A stretch of 57,832 bases of DNA from Tabrizicola oligotrophica (GCF_011008935.1 NZ_JAAIVJ010000015.1:1-57832); one strand, 5' to 3'; positions 35,866-45,160 are shown, counted from the first letter of the stretch. The notes: generated by a model from the letters alone, not told the origin. Numbers and translations are program-made.

Positions 35866-36393
35866 TCAGTCCTGTTTCGGCTCGCGCCCGTCGTCGTCGC
35901 GGTCCTTGCGGTGGCGCAGGCCATCCTCCAGCCGGTCGGCGAAGGCGCGGCGTTCCGCCTCGGGCATGGCGGCGACAAAGTCCTGCAACAGGTCCTGCCC
36001 CAGCCGCAACTGATGTTCCATGCGCTCGTGCTGGGACTCCATGCGATCATGGAAGGCCTCGGGGTCAAAGGGCTCGGCGCGCAGGAGCGCCAGCAGCGCC
36101 TGTGCATCCTCGCGCATCAACCGCCGGGAGTTGCGGATTTCCGGGGCCTTTTCAAACAGGGCCCGGCGCAGCGCCTTGCGGTCCTCGGGCGAGAGCGCCT
36201 CGCTATAGGGGCCAAAGCCCAGATCCCGCGCCATGCCCCCGCGCATCCCCGGCCCGTCGCGGAAGATCGCCCCCGCGACCAGCCCCAGAACCGCAAGGTT
36301 CAGCGCCAGAGACAGCGCCAGCGCGATGCGCAGGCCCTTGCCGGATTTCAGTGTCTCGATCGGCGAGTTATCCATAGGCGGGGTGGTCATCAC
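35866..36393 (-). CDS. Periplasmic heavy-metal-sensor-like protein (CnrX/Spy-type fold)
   Basis: A 175-residue protein with one membrane anchor (about residues 22-44) and a periplasmic all-alpha domain: SPEDRKALRRALFEKAPEI, then MREDAQALLALLRAEPFDPE and helical segments rich in Arg, Glu and His. The family includes CnrX-like metal sensors and Spy/CpxP-like chaperones. It is the last gene of EF-hand, ECF sigma, anti-sigma, sensor and overlaps the anti-sigma gene by 4 nt, so it probably sets the activity of the anti-sigma factor. The inducing ligand is unknown. Confidence 0.72.
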   Translation of the reverse strand: MMTTPPMDNSPIETLKSGKGLRIALALSLALNLAVLGLVAGAIFRDGPGMRGGMARDLGFGPYSEALSPEDRKALRRALFEKAPEIRNSRRLMREDAQALLALLRAEPFDPEAFHDRMESQHERMEHQLRLGQDLLQDFVAAMPEAERRAFADRLEDGLRHRKDRDDDGREPKQD

Positions 36394-36734
36394 GGGGCCT
36401 CGTCCAAAAGGGCATCAATGCCCGGCATCATGTCGATCTCGGCGGTATCGGTGTTCAGGACCGCGCTCATCACGCCAAGCTCCACCGGCTGGGCAAAGCC
36501 GATCCAGAACCCCGCGAGCGTGGCCGTGACCATGCCGGCCAAGGCCCCGCCGCCGCCAAAGATCGCGGCAAGGCTGGCCAGAAGGCCGGGCCGTTCCGGC
36601 GCGCGGCGCGCGGCCGGCGCGGCTTGCAGCGCGGCCTCGGCGTCAGAGATCACCCGCGCGCTCAGGGCGGCGGAGGGCCGGGGGGCCTCGGCGCGGGCGG
36701 CGGCGAACAGGCCGTCAAGATCGTCATCGGTCAT
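36390..36734 (-). CDS. Putative single-pass anti-sigma factor
   Basis: A 114-residue protein with a short N-terminal cytoplasmic part (DDLDGLFAAARAEAPRPS), one membrane segment (about residues 55-82) and a short periplasmic tail. It lacks the HxxxCxxC zinc motif of ZAS anti-sigma factors. The call rests on its place directly after an ECF sigma gene (15-nt gap) and its topology. It would hold the sigma factor at the membrane until the sensor protein releases it. Confidence 0.65.
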   Translation of the reverse strand: MTDDDLDGLFAAARAEAPRPSAALSARVISDAEAALQAAPAARRAPERPGLLASLAAIFGGGGALAGMVTATLAGFWIGFAQPVELGVMSAVLNTDTAEIDMMPGIDALLDEAP

Positions 36735-36749
36735 CGTCTTTCCCCCTTC

Positions 36750-37346
36750 TTACAGCCCCAGCGCGGCCTTCCGGCCGGCCAGCGCCGCAGTCAGCGCGCG
36801 TTTGCCCCGCGCGGTCAGGCTTTCCACGGCTTCCACCCCGACCTCCAGAATGGCGGCAATCTCGGGATTTGAAAGCCCTTCGATATGGCGCAGCACCACC
36901 GCCTGCCTCTGCCGGTCGGGCAGCGTGGCAAGGGCGGATTGCAGCGCGTCGGCGCGTTCGCGGCTCAGCAGCGCCGCTTCGGTGTCGGCGCGGTCGTCGG
37001 CGGGCTCGGCCACATCGTCCAAGGCCTCGGCCCGGCGACGGGCGCGGCTGCGCTGGCGATCGGTGCAAAGATTGACGGTGACGCGGTAAAGCCAGCTGGA
37101 AAGCTGCGCCTCGCCCGCGCGCCAGACCCCGGCCGCGCGCCACAGCCGCAGCATCGCCTCTTGCGCCACATCCTCGGCCTCGGCCCGGTCGCCCAGAAGC
37201 CGGGCGGCAAAGCCATAGACCCGCCCCAGATGCCGCGCCGTCAGAAGCCGCGCCGCCTCGGCATCGCCCCGGCCATAGAGCAGCAGAAGCGCGTCGTCAG
37301 AGAGCGCATCCATCTCGGCAAGGGCGGTGTCGCGGGGCATGGTCAT
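36750..37346 (-). CDS. ECF-subfamily RNA polymerase sigma factor
   Basis: A 198-residue sigma factor. Region 2 is HLGRVYGFAARLLGDRAEAEDVAQEAMLRL (residues about 39-68; shown split), including the DVAQE core-binding motif; region 4 is LATLPDRQRQAVVLRHIEGL followed by NPEIAAILEVGVEAVES. It directs transcription of a stress regulon with its cognate anti-sigma gene just downstream. The second in-frame ATG (37340) is also possible. The EF-hand gene is 60 nt upstream, with a hairpin between them. Confidence 0.9.
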   Translation of the reverse strand: MTMPRDTALAEMDALSDDALLLLYGRGDAEAARLLTARHLGRVYGFAARLLGDRAEAEDVAQEAMLRLWRAAGVWRAGEAQLSSWLYRVTVNLCTDRQRSRARRRAEALDDVAEPADDRADTEAALLSRERADALQSALATLPDRQRQAVVLRHIEGLSNPEIAAILEVGVEAVESLTARGKRALTAALAGRKAALGL

Positions 37347-37372
37347 CCGGGGCCAAGTCTAACGGGTCAGTC

Positions 37373-37392
37373 GGGCGGGCGCAAACCCGCCC
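37373..37392 (-). terminator. Hairpin between EF-hand gene and ECF sigma gene
   Basis: GGGCGGG (37373-37379) pairs with CCCGCCC (37386-37392), loop 6 nt. It lacks a T-tract but could lower read-through from the EF-hand gene into the sigma operon, or serve as an mRNA processing or stability element. Confidence 0.4.
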
Positions 37393-37406
37393 CGGGAAGG
37401 TGCGGC

Positions 37407-37949
37407 TCAGTTGTCGCCGCTCATCCACTTCCAGAAGCCGCCGCCATGCTTGCCGTGACCCCGGCCCATGCCTTCGCCCTCGCCCATATGCTCGGCCATG
37501 CGGATCTTCATGGCGTCCATTTCCGCAGTGGAAATCGCGCCGTCGGCATCGGCGTCCGCCCGCTCGAACATCTTGTCGACCATCGGCATGGCGTCCATTT
37601 CGGCCACCGAGACGAACCCGTCCTTGTCGGCATCAATCCGGTCGATCATCGCCTTGGCCATCTCGGCCCTGCGCGCGGCCTCGGCCTTTTCCCGCATGGC
37701 GATCAGTTCCTCGGCCGACAGCTTGCCGTCCTTGTTGGTATCAGCCTCGGCGAATCTGGCGGCGCGGTCGGCGGCCAGTTCCTCTTTCGTCACCTTGCCG
37801 TCCTTGTCGGCGTCCAGCGCCTCGAAGTGCAGCATCATGCCGCCCATGGGGCCACCCATCGGGCCCTTTTCTGCCAATGCGGCGGTCGACAGCGTCGCAC
37901 CGACCAGTGCGGCCAGCATCAGGGCGGAATGTTTCGCGGAAAGGGTCAT
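37407..37949 (-). CDS. Exported EF-hand calcium-binding protein
   Basis: A 180-residue protein with a Sec signal peptide (residues 1-26, ending ALA). Four EF-hand loops follow: DADKDGKVTKEE, DTNKDGKLSAEE, DADKDGFVSVAE and DADADGAISTAE. The C-terminus is rich in Gly, His and Met (GMGRGHGKHGGG), which may bind metal. It would act in the periplasm as a calcium or metal buffer or sensor. It is the first gene of the run leading into ECF sigma, anti-sigma and metal-sensor genes, so it may belong to the same response. Confidence 0.85.
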   Translation of the reverse strand: MTLSAKHSALMLAALVGATLSTAALAEKGPMGGPMGGMMLHFEALDADKDGKVTKEELAADRAARFAEADTNKDGKLSAEELIAMREKAEAARRAEMAKAMIDRIDADKDGFVSVAEMDAMPMVDKMFERADADADGAISTAEMDAMKIRMAEHMGEGEGMGRGHGKHGGGFWKWMSGDN

Positions 37950-38149
37950 CTTTTCGTCTCCGGTCTTTTCGGGCCTGCCCATGTGCAGGCCGTTCATGCC
38001 TTTCAAACGCCGGGCTGCGGGCTTTCCGTCGCAGAATTGTCGCGCCACGATCTGCGGGGGTTGCGACAAAGCCGCCCGGTCTGCTTTTCCCCCTGTTCCA
38101 AGCCCCACCCGAGAAGCTATATCTGCGCCACACCTTGCAGGATGCCGCC

Positions 38150-38560
38150 ATGACCGAAACTGCCACCCCCGACCTTGACGCCGAAGACCGCCCGTTCTGG
38201 CCCTCGGTCCTGCGCGGCTGGAAGGGGCATTGCCCGGCCTGCGGGCAAGGGCCGATGCTGAAGGGCTATCTCAAGGTGCGCGACACCTGCCCGGTTTGCG
38301 GCGAGGACCTGCATCACCACCGCGCCGATGACGGTCCGGCCTATCTGACGATCCTGATCGTCGGCCATCTGCTGGCGCCGATCATCGGCTTCGTCTATGC
38401 CAGCTGGCGGCCCGAACCCTGGACCATGGTCACGGTGTTTTCGGTCGGCACTGTGGCGCTGTCGCTCTATCTTCTGCCGCGGCTGAAGGGCGCCTTCGTG
38501 GCGCTGCAATGGGCCAAGCGCATGCATGGCTTCGGCGCGGGCGATCCGGCCGATGTCTGA
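38150..38560 (+). CDS. DUF983 domain-containing membrane protein
   Basis: A 136-residue protein with a zinc-ribbon-like N-terminal part, CPACGQGPM and CPVCGEDLHHHRADDGPAY, followed by two membrane helices (about residues 62-84 and 92-112). This matches DUF983, an alphaproteobacterial family of unknown function often near cytochrome oxidase or NUDIX genes. AGGA lies 7 nt before the ATG. Its 3' end overlaps the NUDIX start. Confidence 0.85.
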   Translation: MTETATPDLDAEDRPFWPSVLRGWKGHCPACGQGPMLKGYLKVRDTCPVCGEDLHHHRADDGPAYLTILIVGHLLAPIIGFVYASWRPEPWTMVTVFSVGTVALSLYLLPRLKGAFVALQWAKRMHGFGAGDPADV

Positions 38561-39161
38561 GGCGGCGGCAGAACCCGTCCGCGCGGCGGCCACGGTGATC
38601 CTGTGGCGCGAGGCTGGCGCCGGGCGCGAGATCCTGATGGGTCAGCGCGGTGCGGGGGCGGTGTTCATGCCGTCGAAATATGTCTTCCCCGGCGGCGCGG
38701 TCGATGCCGAGGACCGGGCCGGCGCGGCAGCCCCGGTCTCGCCCGATTGCCGGGCACGGCTTGGCCAGCGCTGCTCCGAAGATGCGCCGGATGCCGACAC
38801 GCTGGCCCGCGCCGCCTTGCGCGAACTGCATGAGGAGACCGGCCTGCGCCCGGCCGCCGGCGCCCCGATGCGCTTTGTCTTTCGCGCCATCACCCCGCCC
38901 GGCCGCAGCCGCCGCTTTGACGCGCGGTTTTTCCTGATCCCGGCTGCCGGGGTGCAGGGCGATGCTCAAGGGTTCTCGGATGCCACGGATGAGCTGTCGC
39001 ATCTGCACTGGATCGGCCTTGCCGAAGCCCGGGCGCTGGACCTGCCCTTCATCACCGAGGTGGTTCTGGCCGAAGTGACCGCCCTTCTTGCCGGGGCCGA
39101 ACAACCCGGCGTGCCGTTCTTCGACAATTCCGGGCCGGTGCCGACCTTCCGGCGGCTTTGA
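38553..39161 (+). CDS. NUDIX hydrolase
   Basis: A 202-residue NUDIX protein. The NUDIX box is visible as GGAVD at about residue 48 and RELHEETGL at about 92, separated by an insertion as in NUDT19/CoA-pyrophosphatase-like members. It hydrolyses a nucleoside diphosphate-linked compound, possibly a CoA derivative. I start it at the ATG at 38553 overlapping the DUF983 stop by 8 nt; an in-frame ATG at 38526 would overlap more. It converges on the desaturase gene. Confidence 0.85.
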   Translation: MSEAAAEPVRAAATVILWREAGAGREILMGQRGAGAVFMPSKYVFPGGAVDAEDRAGAAAPVSPDCRARLGQRCSEDAPDADTLARAALRELHEETGLRPAAGAPMRFVFRAITPPGRSRRFDARFFLIPAAGVQGDAQGFSDATDELSHLHWIGLAEARALDLPFITEVVLAEVTALLAGAEQPGVPFFDNSGPVPTFRRL

Positions 39162-39185
39162 CGGGCCGTCGGGCTGAAGCCCGGC

Positions 39186-40118
39186 CTACACCGGATCGGC
39201 GTCGTTGCGGTCGGATTTGCGCACCGGCCAGACCGGATGCGGCACCGGGTCTTTCGCCTTGAACAGGAACTGCCGGAAGATCTCGCCATAGCCGGCATAG
39301 ACATAGGACTCGTTCCGGCGCCGGTAATGATCGGCCTTCTGGGCATAAAGCGCCGGCAGCCTGTACCACGGCAGCGCCGGGTGGCAGTGATGCACCACAT
39401 GCAGATTGTTGTTCAGGAACAACAGGGAAAGCGGTCCCTTGTCCTCGATGATGACAGTGCGGGCGCGGAAGGCCTCATGCGCGCGGTGTTCCAGATAGGT
39501 GCGGATCTTCAGCAACCCGTAACCGATATAGGCCGCCACGATCCACGCCCAGACCGGCATGTCGGTAAAGCCCCAAAGCCAGATCAGCACCGGCACGAAG
39601 CCCAGGGCATGCAGCAGCCAGGACTGCAGGATCCGCCGCTCCCCCGCGCGCATGCGGGCGATGTCGGGGCCGGAGAAGAACCATGTCCCGATCGCCGGAC
39701 CCAGCAGGATGCGCCCCAGCAGCGTGTTGTTCAGACGCAAGAGCCGCTGCACCGGGCGCGAGGTACGCTCCCAGACCCTGGGGTCCATGTAATTCGACTC
39801 CGGGTCGTCGTAGGGGTCGGTCAGGTTCGGGTCATAGTGGTGCTGCAGATGGGTGTCCTTGAAGCGCAGATAGGGTACGAAGACCGTCAGCGCCGGAAAG
39901 ACCAAGGCGTCGTTCAGCATCTGGTTGCGGAACGGGTGGCCATGCAACACCTCATGCTGCAGCGAGGAATACTGCGCGATGGCAAGCGCAGTGAGGACGA
40001 TCGCCAGCAGCCCCGACACCGGCCACAAGAGCGTTCCTGCCGCAAAGACCGCATAGGTCAGGGCCAGCATGGCCAGCGTCGGCCATTCGGTTTCACGGGT
40101 CGGTGCGGCGGGGGACAT
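39186..40118 (-). CDS. Fatty-acid desaturase-family di-iron membrane protein
   Basis: A 310-residue integral membrane protein with three His boxes: QHEVLHGHPF (about residue 55), HLQHHYDP (about 92) and HVVHHCHP (about 252). These ligate the di-iron centre of the desaturase/hydroxylase/ketolase superfamily. It could introduce a double bond or oxygenate a lipid at the inner membrane. AAGGAG is 6 nt before the ATG at 40118. A divergent XRE regulator is next door. Whether it acts on acyl lipids or carotenoids cannot be told. Confidence 0.85.
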   Translation of the reverse strand: MSPAAPTRETEWPTLAMLALTYAVFAAGTLLWPVSGLLAIVLTALAIAQYSSLQHEVLHGHPFRNQMLNDALVFPALTVFVPYLRFKDTHLQHHYDPNLTDPYDDPESNYMDPRVWERTSRPVQRLLRLNNTLLGRILLGPAIGTWFFSGPDIARMRAGERRILQSWLLHALGFVPVLIWLWGFTDMPVWAWIVAAYIGYGLLKIRTYLEHRAHEAFRARTVIIEDKGPLSLLFLNNNLHVVHHCHPALPWYRLPALYAQKADHYRRRNESYVYAGYGEIFRQFLFKAKDPVPHPVWPVRKSDRNDADPV

Positions 40119-40219
40119 CTTCGGCTCCTTCACTTGCGTCAAACGTAGCACTTGCAAGGAGCAGCCGGAACTTGGAGGATACGCAACATAAAGTCGCAGA
40201 TGTTCTGGAAAGTCACCAG

Positions 40220-41065
40220 ATGACGGATAAACGCAACCGCGCTGCCCTGTTCCGCGACAGGCTGGCGCAGGCGATGGCCGCGGGCGGTCAAAGCCAAAGC
40301 GCCTTGGCGCGGGCGATCGGGGTGGACCGCTCGACGCTTTCGGCGCTGCTTGCTCCTGGCACCCGGTTGCCGAATGCGCAGGTGGTGGCCGAAGCCGCGG
40401 CCGCGCTCGGGGTTTCCTCCGACTGGCTTCTGGGTCTGGCTGCGGCCCCTGCCCCGGTCGATCAGGCACTGGCCCATGCCGTCGAACTGACCGAGGCCCC
40501 CCGCGCGCTGTTTGACGCCGCGATCTATGGCTGGCATCGCGAGGCGGCGGGCTACAAGATCCGCCATGTGCCGGCCTCGCTGCCCGACATGCTGAAAACC
40601 CGCGCGGTGGTGGAATGGGAATACCGCGACGCGCTTGGCGGCACTGCCGAGGCCGCGATTGCCGGGTTCGAGGCGCAGCTTGACCATCTGCGCGGCGCGC
40701 GGTCGGATTACGAGATCGCCCTGCCCTTGCACGAACTGGCCGCCTTTGCCGCTGGCACCGGCTATTGGGCGGGCCTGCCGCTTGCGGACCGGACTGCGCA
40801 GCTGGATCGGCTGATCCGGCTTGCGGACGAACTTTACCCCGGTCTGCGGCTGTATCTGTTCGACGCGCACCAGGTGTTTTCGGCCCCGGTCACGGTCTTT
40901 GGTCCGCATCTGGCGGTGATCTATCTCGGGCAGTCCTATGTCAGCTTCCGCGATCCGGCCCGCGTGGCGGCGATCTCGGCGCATTTCGACTGGCTGGTGC
41001 GCGCGGCGCCCTTGGGCGCGCGCGACGTCGGCGGACATCTGCGGGCGCTGCGGGCCGGGCTTTAG
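40220..41065 (+). CDS. XRE-family transcriptional regulator
   Basis: A 281-residue regulator. Residues about 8-65 are a Cro/C1-type helix-turn-helix (QSALARAIGVDRSTLSALL, then VSSDWLLGL). The long C-terminal part is an unrecognised ligand or effector domain. It is divergent from the desaturase gene; the 101-bp gap has a direct repeat CACTTGC at 40131 and 40149 and the palindrome CTTGCAAG, which could be its sites. A role in controlling the desaturase is inferred from this arrangement. Confidence 0.8.
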   Translation: MTDKRNRAALFRDRLAQAMAAGGQSQSALARAIGVDRSTLSALLAPGTRLPNAQVVAEAAAALGVSSDWLLGLAAAPAPVDQALAHAVELTEAPRALFDAAIYGWHREAAGYKIRHVPASLPDMLKTRAVVEWEYRDALGGTAEAAIAGFEAQLDHLRGARSDYEIALPLHELAAFAAGTGYWAGLPLADRTAQLDRLIRLADELYPGLRLYLFDAHQVFSAPVTVFGPHLAVIYLGQSYVSFRDPARVAAISAHFDWLVRAAPLGARDVGGHLRALRAGL

Positions 41066-41554
41066 TCACATCGGGCGGAACTGCGACAGGTCGTAGCCGT
41101 TCCACTCAAGGATTTCGCGCGCCGCGGTCAGGCGGTCGGAGGATATCCCGCCGCCCCGGTTCAGCACAAAGCCGAAGGCGCCTGAGGGCGTGCCGATGAC
41201 CAGTGTGCGATAGTCGCCGTCAGCCCACAGCACCCACCATTCCTGCCCGGCGATGGCGAACCGCCCCGGCCCGACAGGCTGCAGTTGCCCCGCCCCCCTG
41301 ATGTCGCGCCCGCCAAGGCACAGCCGGAACGCCGCCTTGCCACCGGGCTTGATGTCGACCCCTCCGGGTTTGCAGCCGCCCTCTGGCCCGAAGGCGCCCA
41401 CCTGCTGCCAGCGCCCCGGCAACCTGGCGGCGTCAAACACGGCCGAGGAGTAGACCTGCCCGCCCTTGGGGCGATAGGCGCCCTGCGGCAGATCTGCCGG
41501 TCCGGCCCCGCAAGCGGCAAGCAACAGCGCGGCAAGCAGCGTCAGTCGAGACAC
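41066..41554 (-). CDS. Lipocalin-like lipoprotein
   Basis: A 162-residue protein starting at GTG 41554. The lipobox LLLAAC is at residues 10-15, so it should be acylated and anchored, probably to the outer membrane. The lipocalin pattern is LPGRWQQVGAF (GxW motif) near residue 45 and the C-terminal YRTLVIGTPSGAFGFVLNR. Blc-like bacterial lipocalins bind lipids under envelope stress. The gene overlaps the preceding lipoprotein by 13 nt, with the ribosome site GAGGTGAC inside that gene. It abuts the XRE gene end to end. Confidence 0.8.
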   Translation of the reverse strand: MSRLTLLAALLLAACGAGPADLPQGAYRPKGGQVYSSAVFDAARLPGRWQQVGAFGPEGGCKPGGVDIKPGGKAAFRLCLGGRDIRGAGQLQPVGPGRFAIAGQEWWVLWADGDYRTLVIGTPSGAFGFVLNRGGGISSDRLTAAREILEWNGYDLSQFRPM

Positions 41555-42225
41555 AGCGTCACCTCGCGCCCGTCGGCCTGAAGGATGTCATTGCAGCCGA
41601 ACATCGGGGTAATCGGCGCACAGGTGCCGGACCGGGCCAGGCAGAAGCCCTCGCATTGGGTCTGCCGGGTGCAGGCCTTGCCGGCGTCCTTGGTGCGGGT
41701 GACGCAGGCCTTGGCGCCACCTTTGCCCGCCGTGGCCCAGACCCCGCCGGATTTCAGGCATTTCGCCGCCTCGGGCGTAACCGGTGGCGCGGCAGGCGCT
41801 TCCTCCTCCCCCTCTTCGGAGGCCTGCGGCGGCGTCGCCTCGGCCGCTTCTTCGGCGGGCTTGGCCGGCGCGGCGGGTGCGGCCTTGGCCGCCTCGGCGG
41901 CGGTGATGGCGTCCTGCGAAGCATCCACCTGACCGGCGACCGGCGCGGCCAGAGCGGGCCGGGCCTTGGGCGGTTTCGGCGCGGCCGCTGGCCCGGCGGG
42001 CTTTGCCTGTGCAGCCTCGGCCGCAGTGATGGCGTCCAGCGAGGCATCCACCTGACCGGCAACCGGAGTGGCCGCTGGCCCGGCGGGCTGAGTGGCGGGC
42101 GCATCGAGGCTTTGCACCGTCACCTCGGCGCCGGTGATCGGGTTCGCCGCCGGTTTGCCGGGCTTTGCCCCCGGCAGGACACAGGCCGAAAGCAGCAAGG
42201 CTGCGGCCAGAATGGCCAGGCGCAT
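41542..42225 (-). CDS. Ala/Pro-rich lipoprotein with internal duplication and Cys-rich C-terminus
   Basis: A 227-residue protein with lipobox LLLSAC at residues 10-15. Residues 50-165 are Ala/Pro-rich and low-complexity, with a 19-residue unit PVAGQVDASxDAITAAEAA present twice (54-72 and 95-113). The C-terminal 60 residues hold about eight cysteines (for example KACTRQTQCEGFC), suggesting a disulfide-bonded domain. I do not recognise the family. The linker may span the periplasm or peptidoglycan. It is coupled by overlap to the lipocalin gene. Confidence 0.7.
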   Translation of the reverse strand: MRLAILAAALLLSACVLPGAKPGKPAANPITGAEVTVQSLDAPATQPAGPAATPVAGQVDASLDAITAAEAAQAKPAGPAAAPKPPKARPALAAPVAGQVDASQDAITAAEAAKAAPAAPAKPAEEAAEATPPQASEEGEEEAPAAPPVTPEAAKCLKSGGVWATAGKGGAKACVTRTKDAGKACTRQTQCEGFCLARSGTCAPITPMFGCNDILQADGREVTLCLD

Positions 42226-42288
42226 GGCTTTCCTCCCTCGTGTCCGGTCCGGCGGCACTTGGCCAGAAGCCGAAACGATCCGCAAGGC

Positions 42289-43329
42289 CTAGAACGGCAT
42301 CGGATGGGCGCGATGGACTGCGTCGATACCGGCCAGAACCTCGTCCGACAAGGTGATCTCGGCCGCGCCCAGCGCGATGTCCAGTTGCGCAAGGCTGGTG
42401 GCGCCGATGATCGGGATGCAGGGGAAGGGCCGCGACCGGCAGAAGGCAATGGCCATCTGCGCGGGGTTCAGGCCATGGGCGGCGGCAAGCCCGAGATAGG
42501 CCGCCACGGCCGGAAAGACCTGCGGCGTGATCCGCCCGCCAAGCATGGGATTGAGGCTGCGGCGGCTGCCCTCGGGCGTCACATCGCCCGCGTATTTCCC
42601 GGTCAAGAGCCCGGTCGCCAGGGGCGAAAAGGCCAGAAGCGGCAGGTTTTCCATATGCGAAAGCTCGGCCCAGTCGCTGTCGAACTGGCGGCAGAGCAGC
42701 GAATATTCGTTCTGCACCGTCGCCATGCGCGGCAGTCCGTGGCGCTCGGCCAGCGAGAGCCACTTTGCCGTGCCCCAGACCGTTTCATTGGAAAGGGCAA
42801 GATGGCGGATCTTGCCATCGGCAATCAGTTTCGCCGCTTCGTCAAGTATTTCAATCATATGAGCTTCAGTCTTGAAGCGGTCTGCGGCCCGGGGATCAAA
42901 GGCCCAGATGTCGCGAAAGTGATAGGTGTCGCGGTTCGGCCAGTGCAGTTGGTAAAGGTCGATGTAATCGGTCCCGAGCCGCCGGAGCGCCCCTTCCACC
43001 GCCTGACGCAAGGCGGCGGGCGTCAGCGCCGCCCCGTCCCGCACCTCGGCCCGGCCCGCACCCGTCACCTTGCTGGCCAGCACCACCCGGTCTCGCCCGC
43101 CCTTGGCAAGCCATGTGCCGATGATCTCCTCGGTCCGCCCGATGGTATCGGCAGAGACCGGGTTCACCGGGTACATCTCGGCGGTGTCCCAGAAGGTCAC
43201 CCCCCGCTCCAGCGCCCGGTCCATCTGGGCGTGACCTTCCGCTTGCGTGTTCTGGGTGCCCCAAGTCATGCTGCCCAGGCAAAGCTCCGAGACCATCAGG
43301 CCGGTCGTGCCAAGCGGGATCTGTTTCAT
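42289..43329 (-). CDS. tas: Tas-like NADP(H)-dependent aldo-keto reductase
   Basis: A 346-residue aldo-keto reductase, the length of E. coli Tas. The catalytic tetrad is visible: Asp and Tyr in DTAEMYP (residues 48-54), Lys in VVLASKVTG and His in YQLHWPNRDTY. The C-terminal NADP site resembles IPIIGATSLAQLD. It reduces aldehydes or ketones; the native substrate is unknown. The start at 43329 (MKQIPLGTTGL) fits the family. It is divergent from metG. Confidence 0.88.
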   Translation of the reverse strand: MKQIPLGTTGLMVSELCLGSMTWGTQNTQAEGHAQMDRALERGVTFWDTAEMYPVNPVSADTIGRTEEIIGTWLAKGGRDRVVLASKVTGAGRAEVRDGAALTPAALRQAVEGALRRLGTDYIDLYQLHWPNRDTYHFRDIWAFDPRAADRFKTEAHMIEILDEAAKLIADGKIRHLALSNETVWGTAKWLSLAERHGLPRMATVQNEYSLLCRQFDSDWAELSHMENLPLLAFSPLATGLLTGKYAGDVTPEGSRRSLNPMLGGRITPQVFPAVAAYLGLAAAHGLNPAQMAIAFCRSRPFPCIPIIGATSLAQLDIALGAAEITLSDEVLAGIDAVHRAHPMPF

Positions 43330-43441
43330 GGCCGTCTCCTTTGGGTTCAAGGTAGCCAATGCCGATCCAAGGGCAAGGGGGGCGCTTCCCCCCGCCCCCA
43401 CCTTGCGCTAAAGGGAGCGCGACAGCGGACAAGAGGGCGCC

Positions 43442-45160
43442 ATGGCACGGATTCTTATCACCTCGGCCATTCCTTACATCAACGGCATCAAGCATCTGGG
43501 CAATCTCGTCGGCAGCCAGTTGCCGGCCGACCTGTTTGCGCGCTTCAACCGGGCGATGGGCCATGAGGTGATGTTCATCTGCGCCACCGACGAACACGGC
43601 ACGCCGGCCGAACTCGCCGCGGCCAAGGCCGGCAAGCCGGTGGCGGACTATTGCGCCGAGATGCATGACGTTCAGGCCGAGATCGCCAAGGGCTTCCGGC
43701 TGTCCTTCGACCATTTCGGACGCTCGTCCAGCCAGCGCAACCACAAGCTGACCCAGCATTTCGCGGGCGTGCTGGCCCGGAACGGCCTGATCCGCGAAGT
43801 CAGCGAGAAGATGATCTACTCGATCGACGACGGCCGCTTCCTGCCCGACCGCTACATCGAGGGCACCTGCCCGAACTGCGGCTTTGACAGTGCGCGCGGC
43901 GACCAGTGCGACAACTGCACCAAGCAGCTTGATCCGACCGATCTCATCAACCCGCGCTCGACCATCTCCGGCTCGACCAATCTGGAGGAGCGCGAGACCA
44001 AGCACCTCTACCTGATGCAGCGCGCGCTGAAAGACAAGCTGGAGGCCTGGATCGACAGCAAGACCGACTGGCCGATCCTGACCACCTCGATTGCAAAGAA
44101 ATGGCTGAACGATGGCGACGGGTTGCAGGACCGCGGCATCACCCGCGATCTGCATTGGGGCATTCCGGTGATGAAGGGCGACCAGCCCTGGCCCGGGATG
44201 GAAGGCAAGGTGTTCTACGTCTGGTTCGACGCCCCCATCGAATATATCGCCGGCACCGCCGAATGGGCCGACGCGAACGGCCTTGGCGATGAGGCCTGGC
44301 AGCGCTGGTGGCGGTTGGACAAGGGCGCGGCGGATGTGACCTATTACCAGTTCATGGGCAAGGACAACGTGCCCTTCCATACCCTCAGCTTCCCGGCGAC
44401 CATCCTTGGCTCGGGCGAGCCGTGGAAGCTGGTGGATTACCTCAAGTCCTTCAACTATCTGAACTATGATGGCGGCCAGTTCTCCACCTCGCGCGGGCGC
44501 GGGGTGTTCATGGATCAGGCGCTCAGCATCCTGCCGTCGGATTACTGGCGCTGGTGGCTGCTGAGCCATGCGCCGGAATCCTCGGATGCCGAATTCACCT
44601 GGGAGAATTTCCAGGCCAGCGTGAACAAGGATCTGGCCGATGTGCTGGGCAATTTCGTCAGCCGCGTCACCAAATTCGCCAAGTCGAAGCTTGGCGAGAC
44701 GGTGCCGGCGGCGGGCGAGTTCGGCCCGATGGAAACCGCGCTGATTGCCGATCTCGGGGCGCGGATCGCCGATTACACCCGCGCCATGGAGGCGATGGAG
44801 GTGCGCAAGGCCGCAACCGAGTTGCGCGCGATCTGGGTGATTGGCAACGAATACCTGCAAGCCGCCGCCCCGTGGTCGGTGGTCAAGACCGACCCGGACC
44901 ACGCGCAGGCGCAGATCCGCCTCGCGCTGAACCTGATCCGCATCTCTGCGATCCTGTCCGCACCCTTCATTCCCGATGCGGCGCAGGCGATGATGACGGC
45001 GATGGGCTCGGACGACTGGACCTGGCCAACGGACGTGCATGACGCCATCCGCGCCCTGCCCGCGGGCCACAGCTTCAGCGTGCCCGAAAACCTGTTCCGC
45101 AAGATCACCGATGAAGAGCGCATCGACTGGCAGGCCCGCTTCGCCGGGATCAGAACCTGA
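43442..45160 (+). CDS. metG: Methionyl-tRNA synthetase
   Basis: A 572-residue class I synthetase. The HIGH-like motif is in [14 protein letters not shown] (residues 12-25), the zinc knuckle is CPNCGF...CDNC (about residues 143-160), and the KMSKS-equivalent is [10 protein letters not shown], where the usual second lysine is Thr/Ser, as in the MetG subgroup I recall in alphaproteobacteria. There is no C-terminal EMAP-like tRNA-binding domain. It charges initiator and elongator tRNA-Met. Confidence 0.95.
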   Translation: MARILITSAIPYINGIKHLGNLVGSQLPADLFARFNRAMGHEVMFICATDEHGTPAELAAAKAGKPVADYCAEMHDVQAEIAKGFRLSFDHFGRSSSQRNHKLTQHFAGVLARNGLIREVSEKMIYSIDDGRFLPDRYIEGTCPNCGFDSARGDQCDNCTKQLDPTDLINPRSTISGSTNLEERETKHLYLMQRALKDKLEAWIDSKTDWPILTTSIAKKWLNDGDGLQDRGITRDLHWGIPVMKGDQPWPGMEGKVFYVWFDAPIEYIAGTAEWADANGLGDEAWQRWWRLDKGAADVTYYQFMGKDNVPFHTLSFPATILGSGEPWKLVDYLKSFNYLNYDGGQFSTSRGRGVFMDQALSILPSDYWRWWLLSHAPESSDAEFTWENFQASVNKDLADVLGNFVSRVTKFAKSKLGETVPAAGEFGPMETALIADLGARIADYTRAMEAMEVRKAATELRAIWVIGNEYLQAAAPWSVVKTDPDHAQAQIRLALNLIRISAILSAPFIPDAAQAMMTAMGSDDWTWPTDVHDAIRALPAGHSFSVPENLFRKITDEERIDWQARFAGIRT

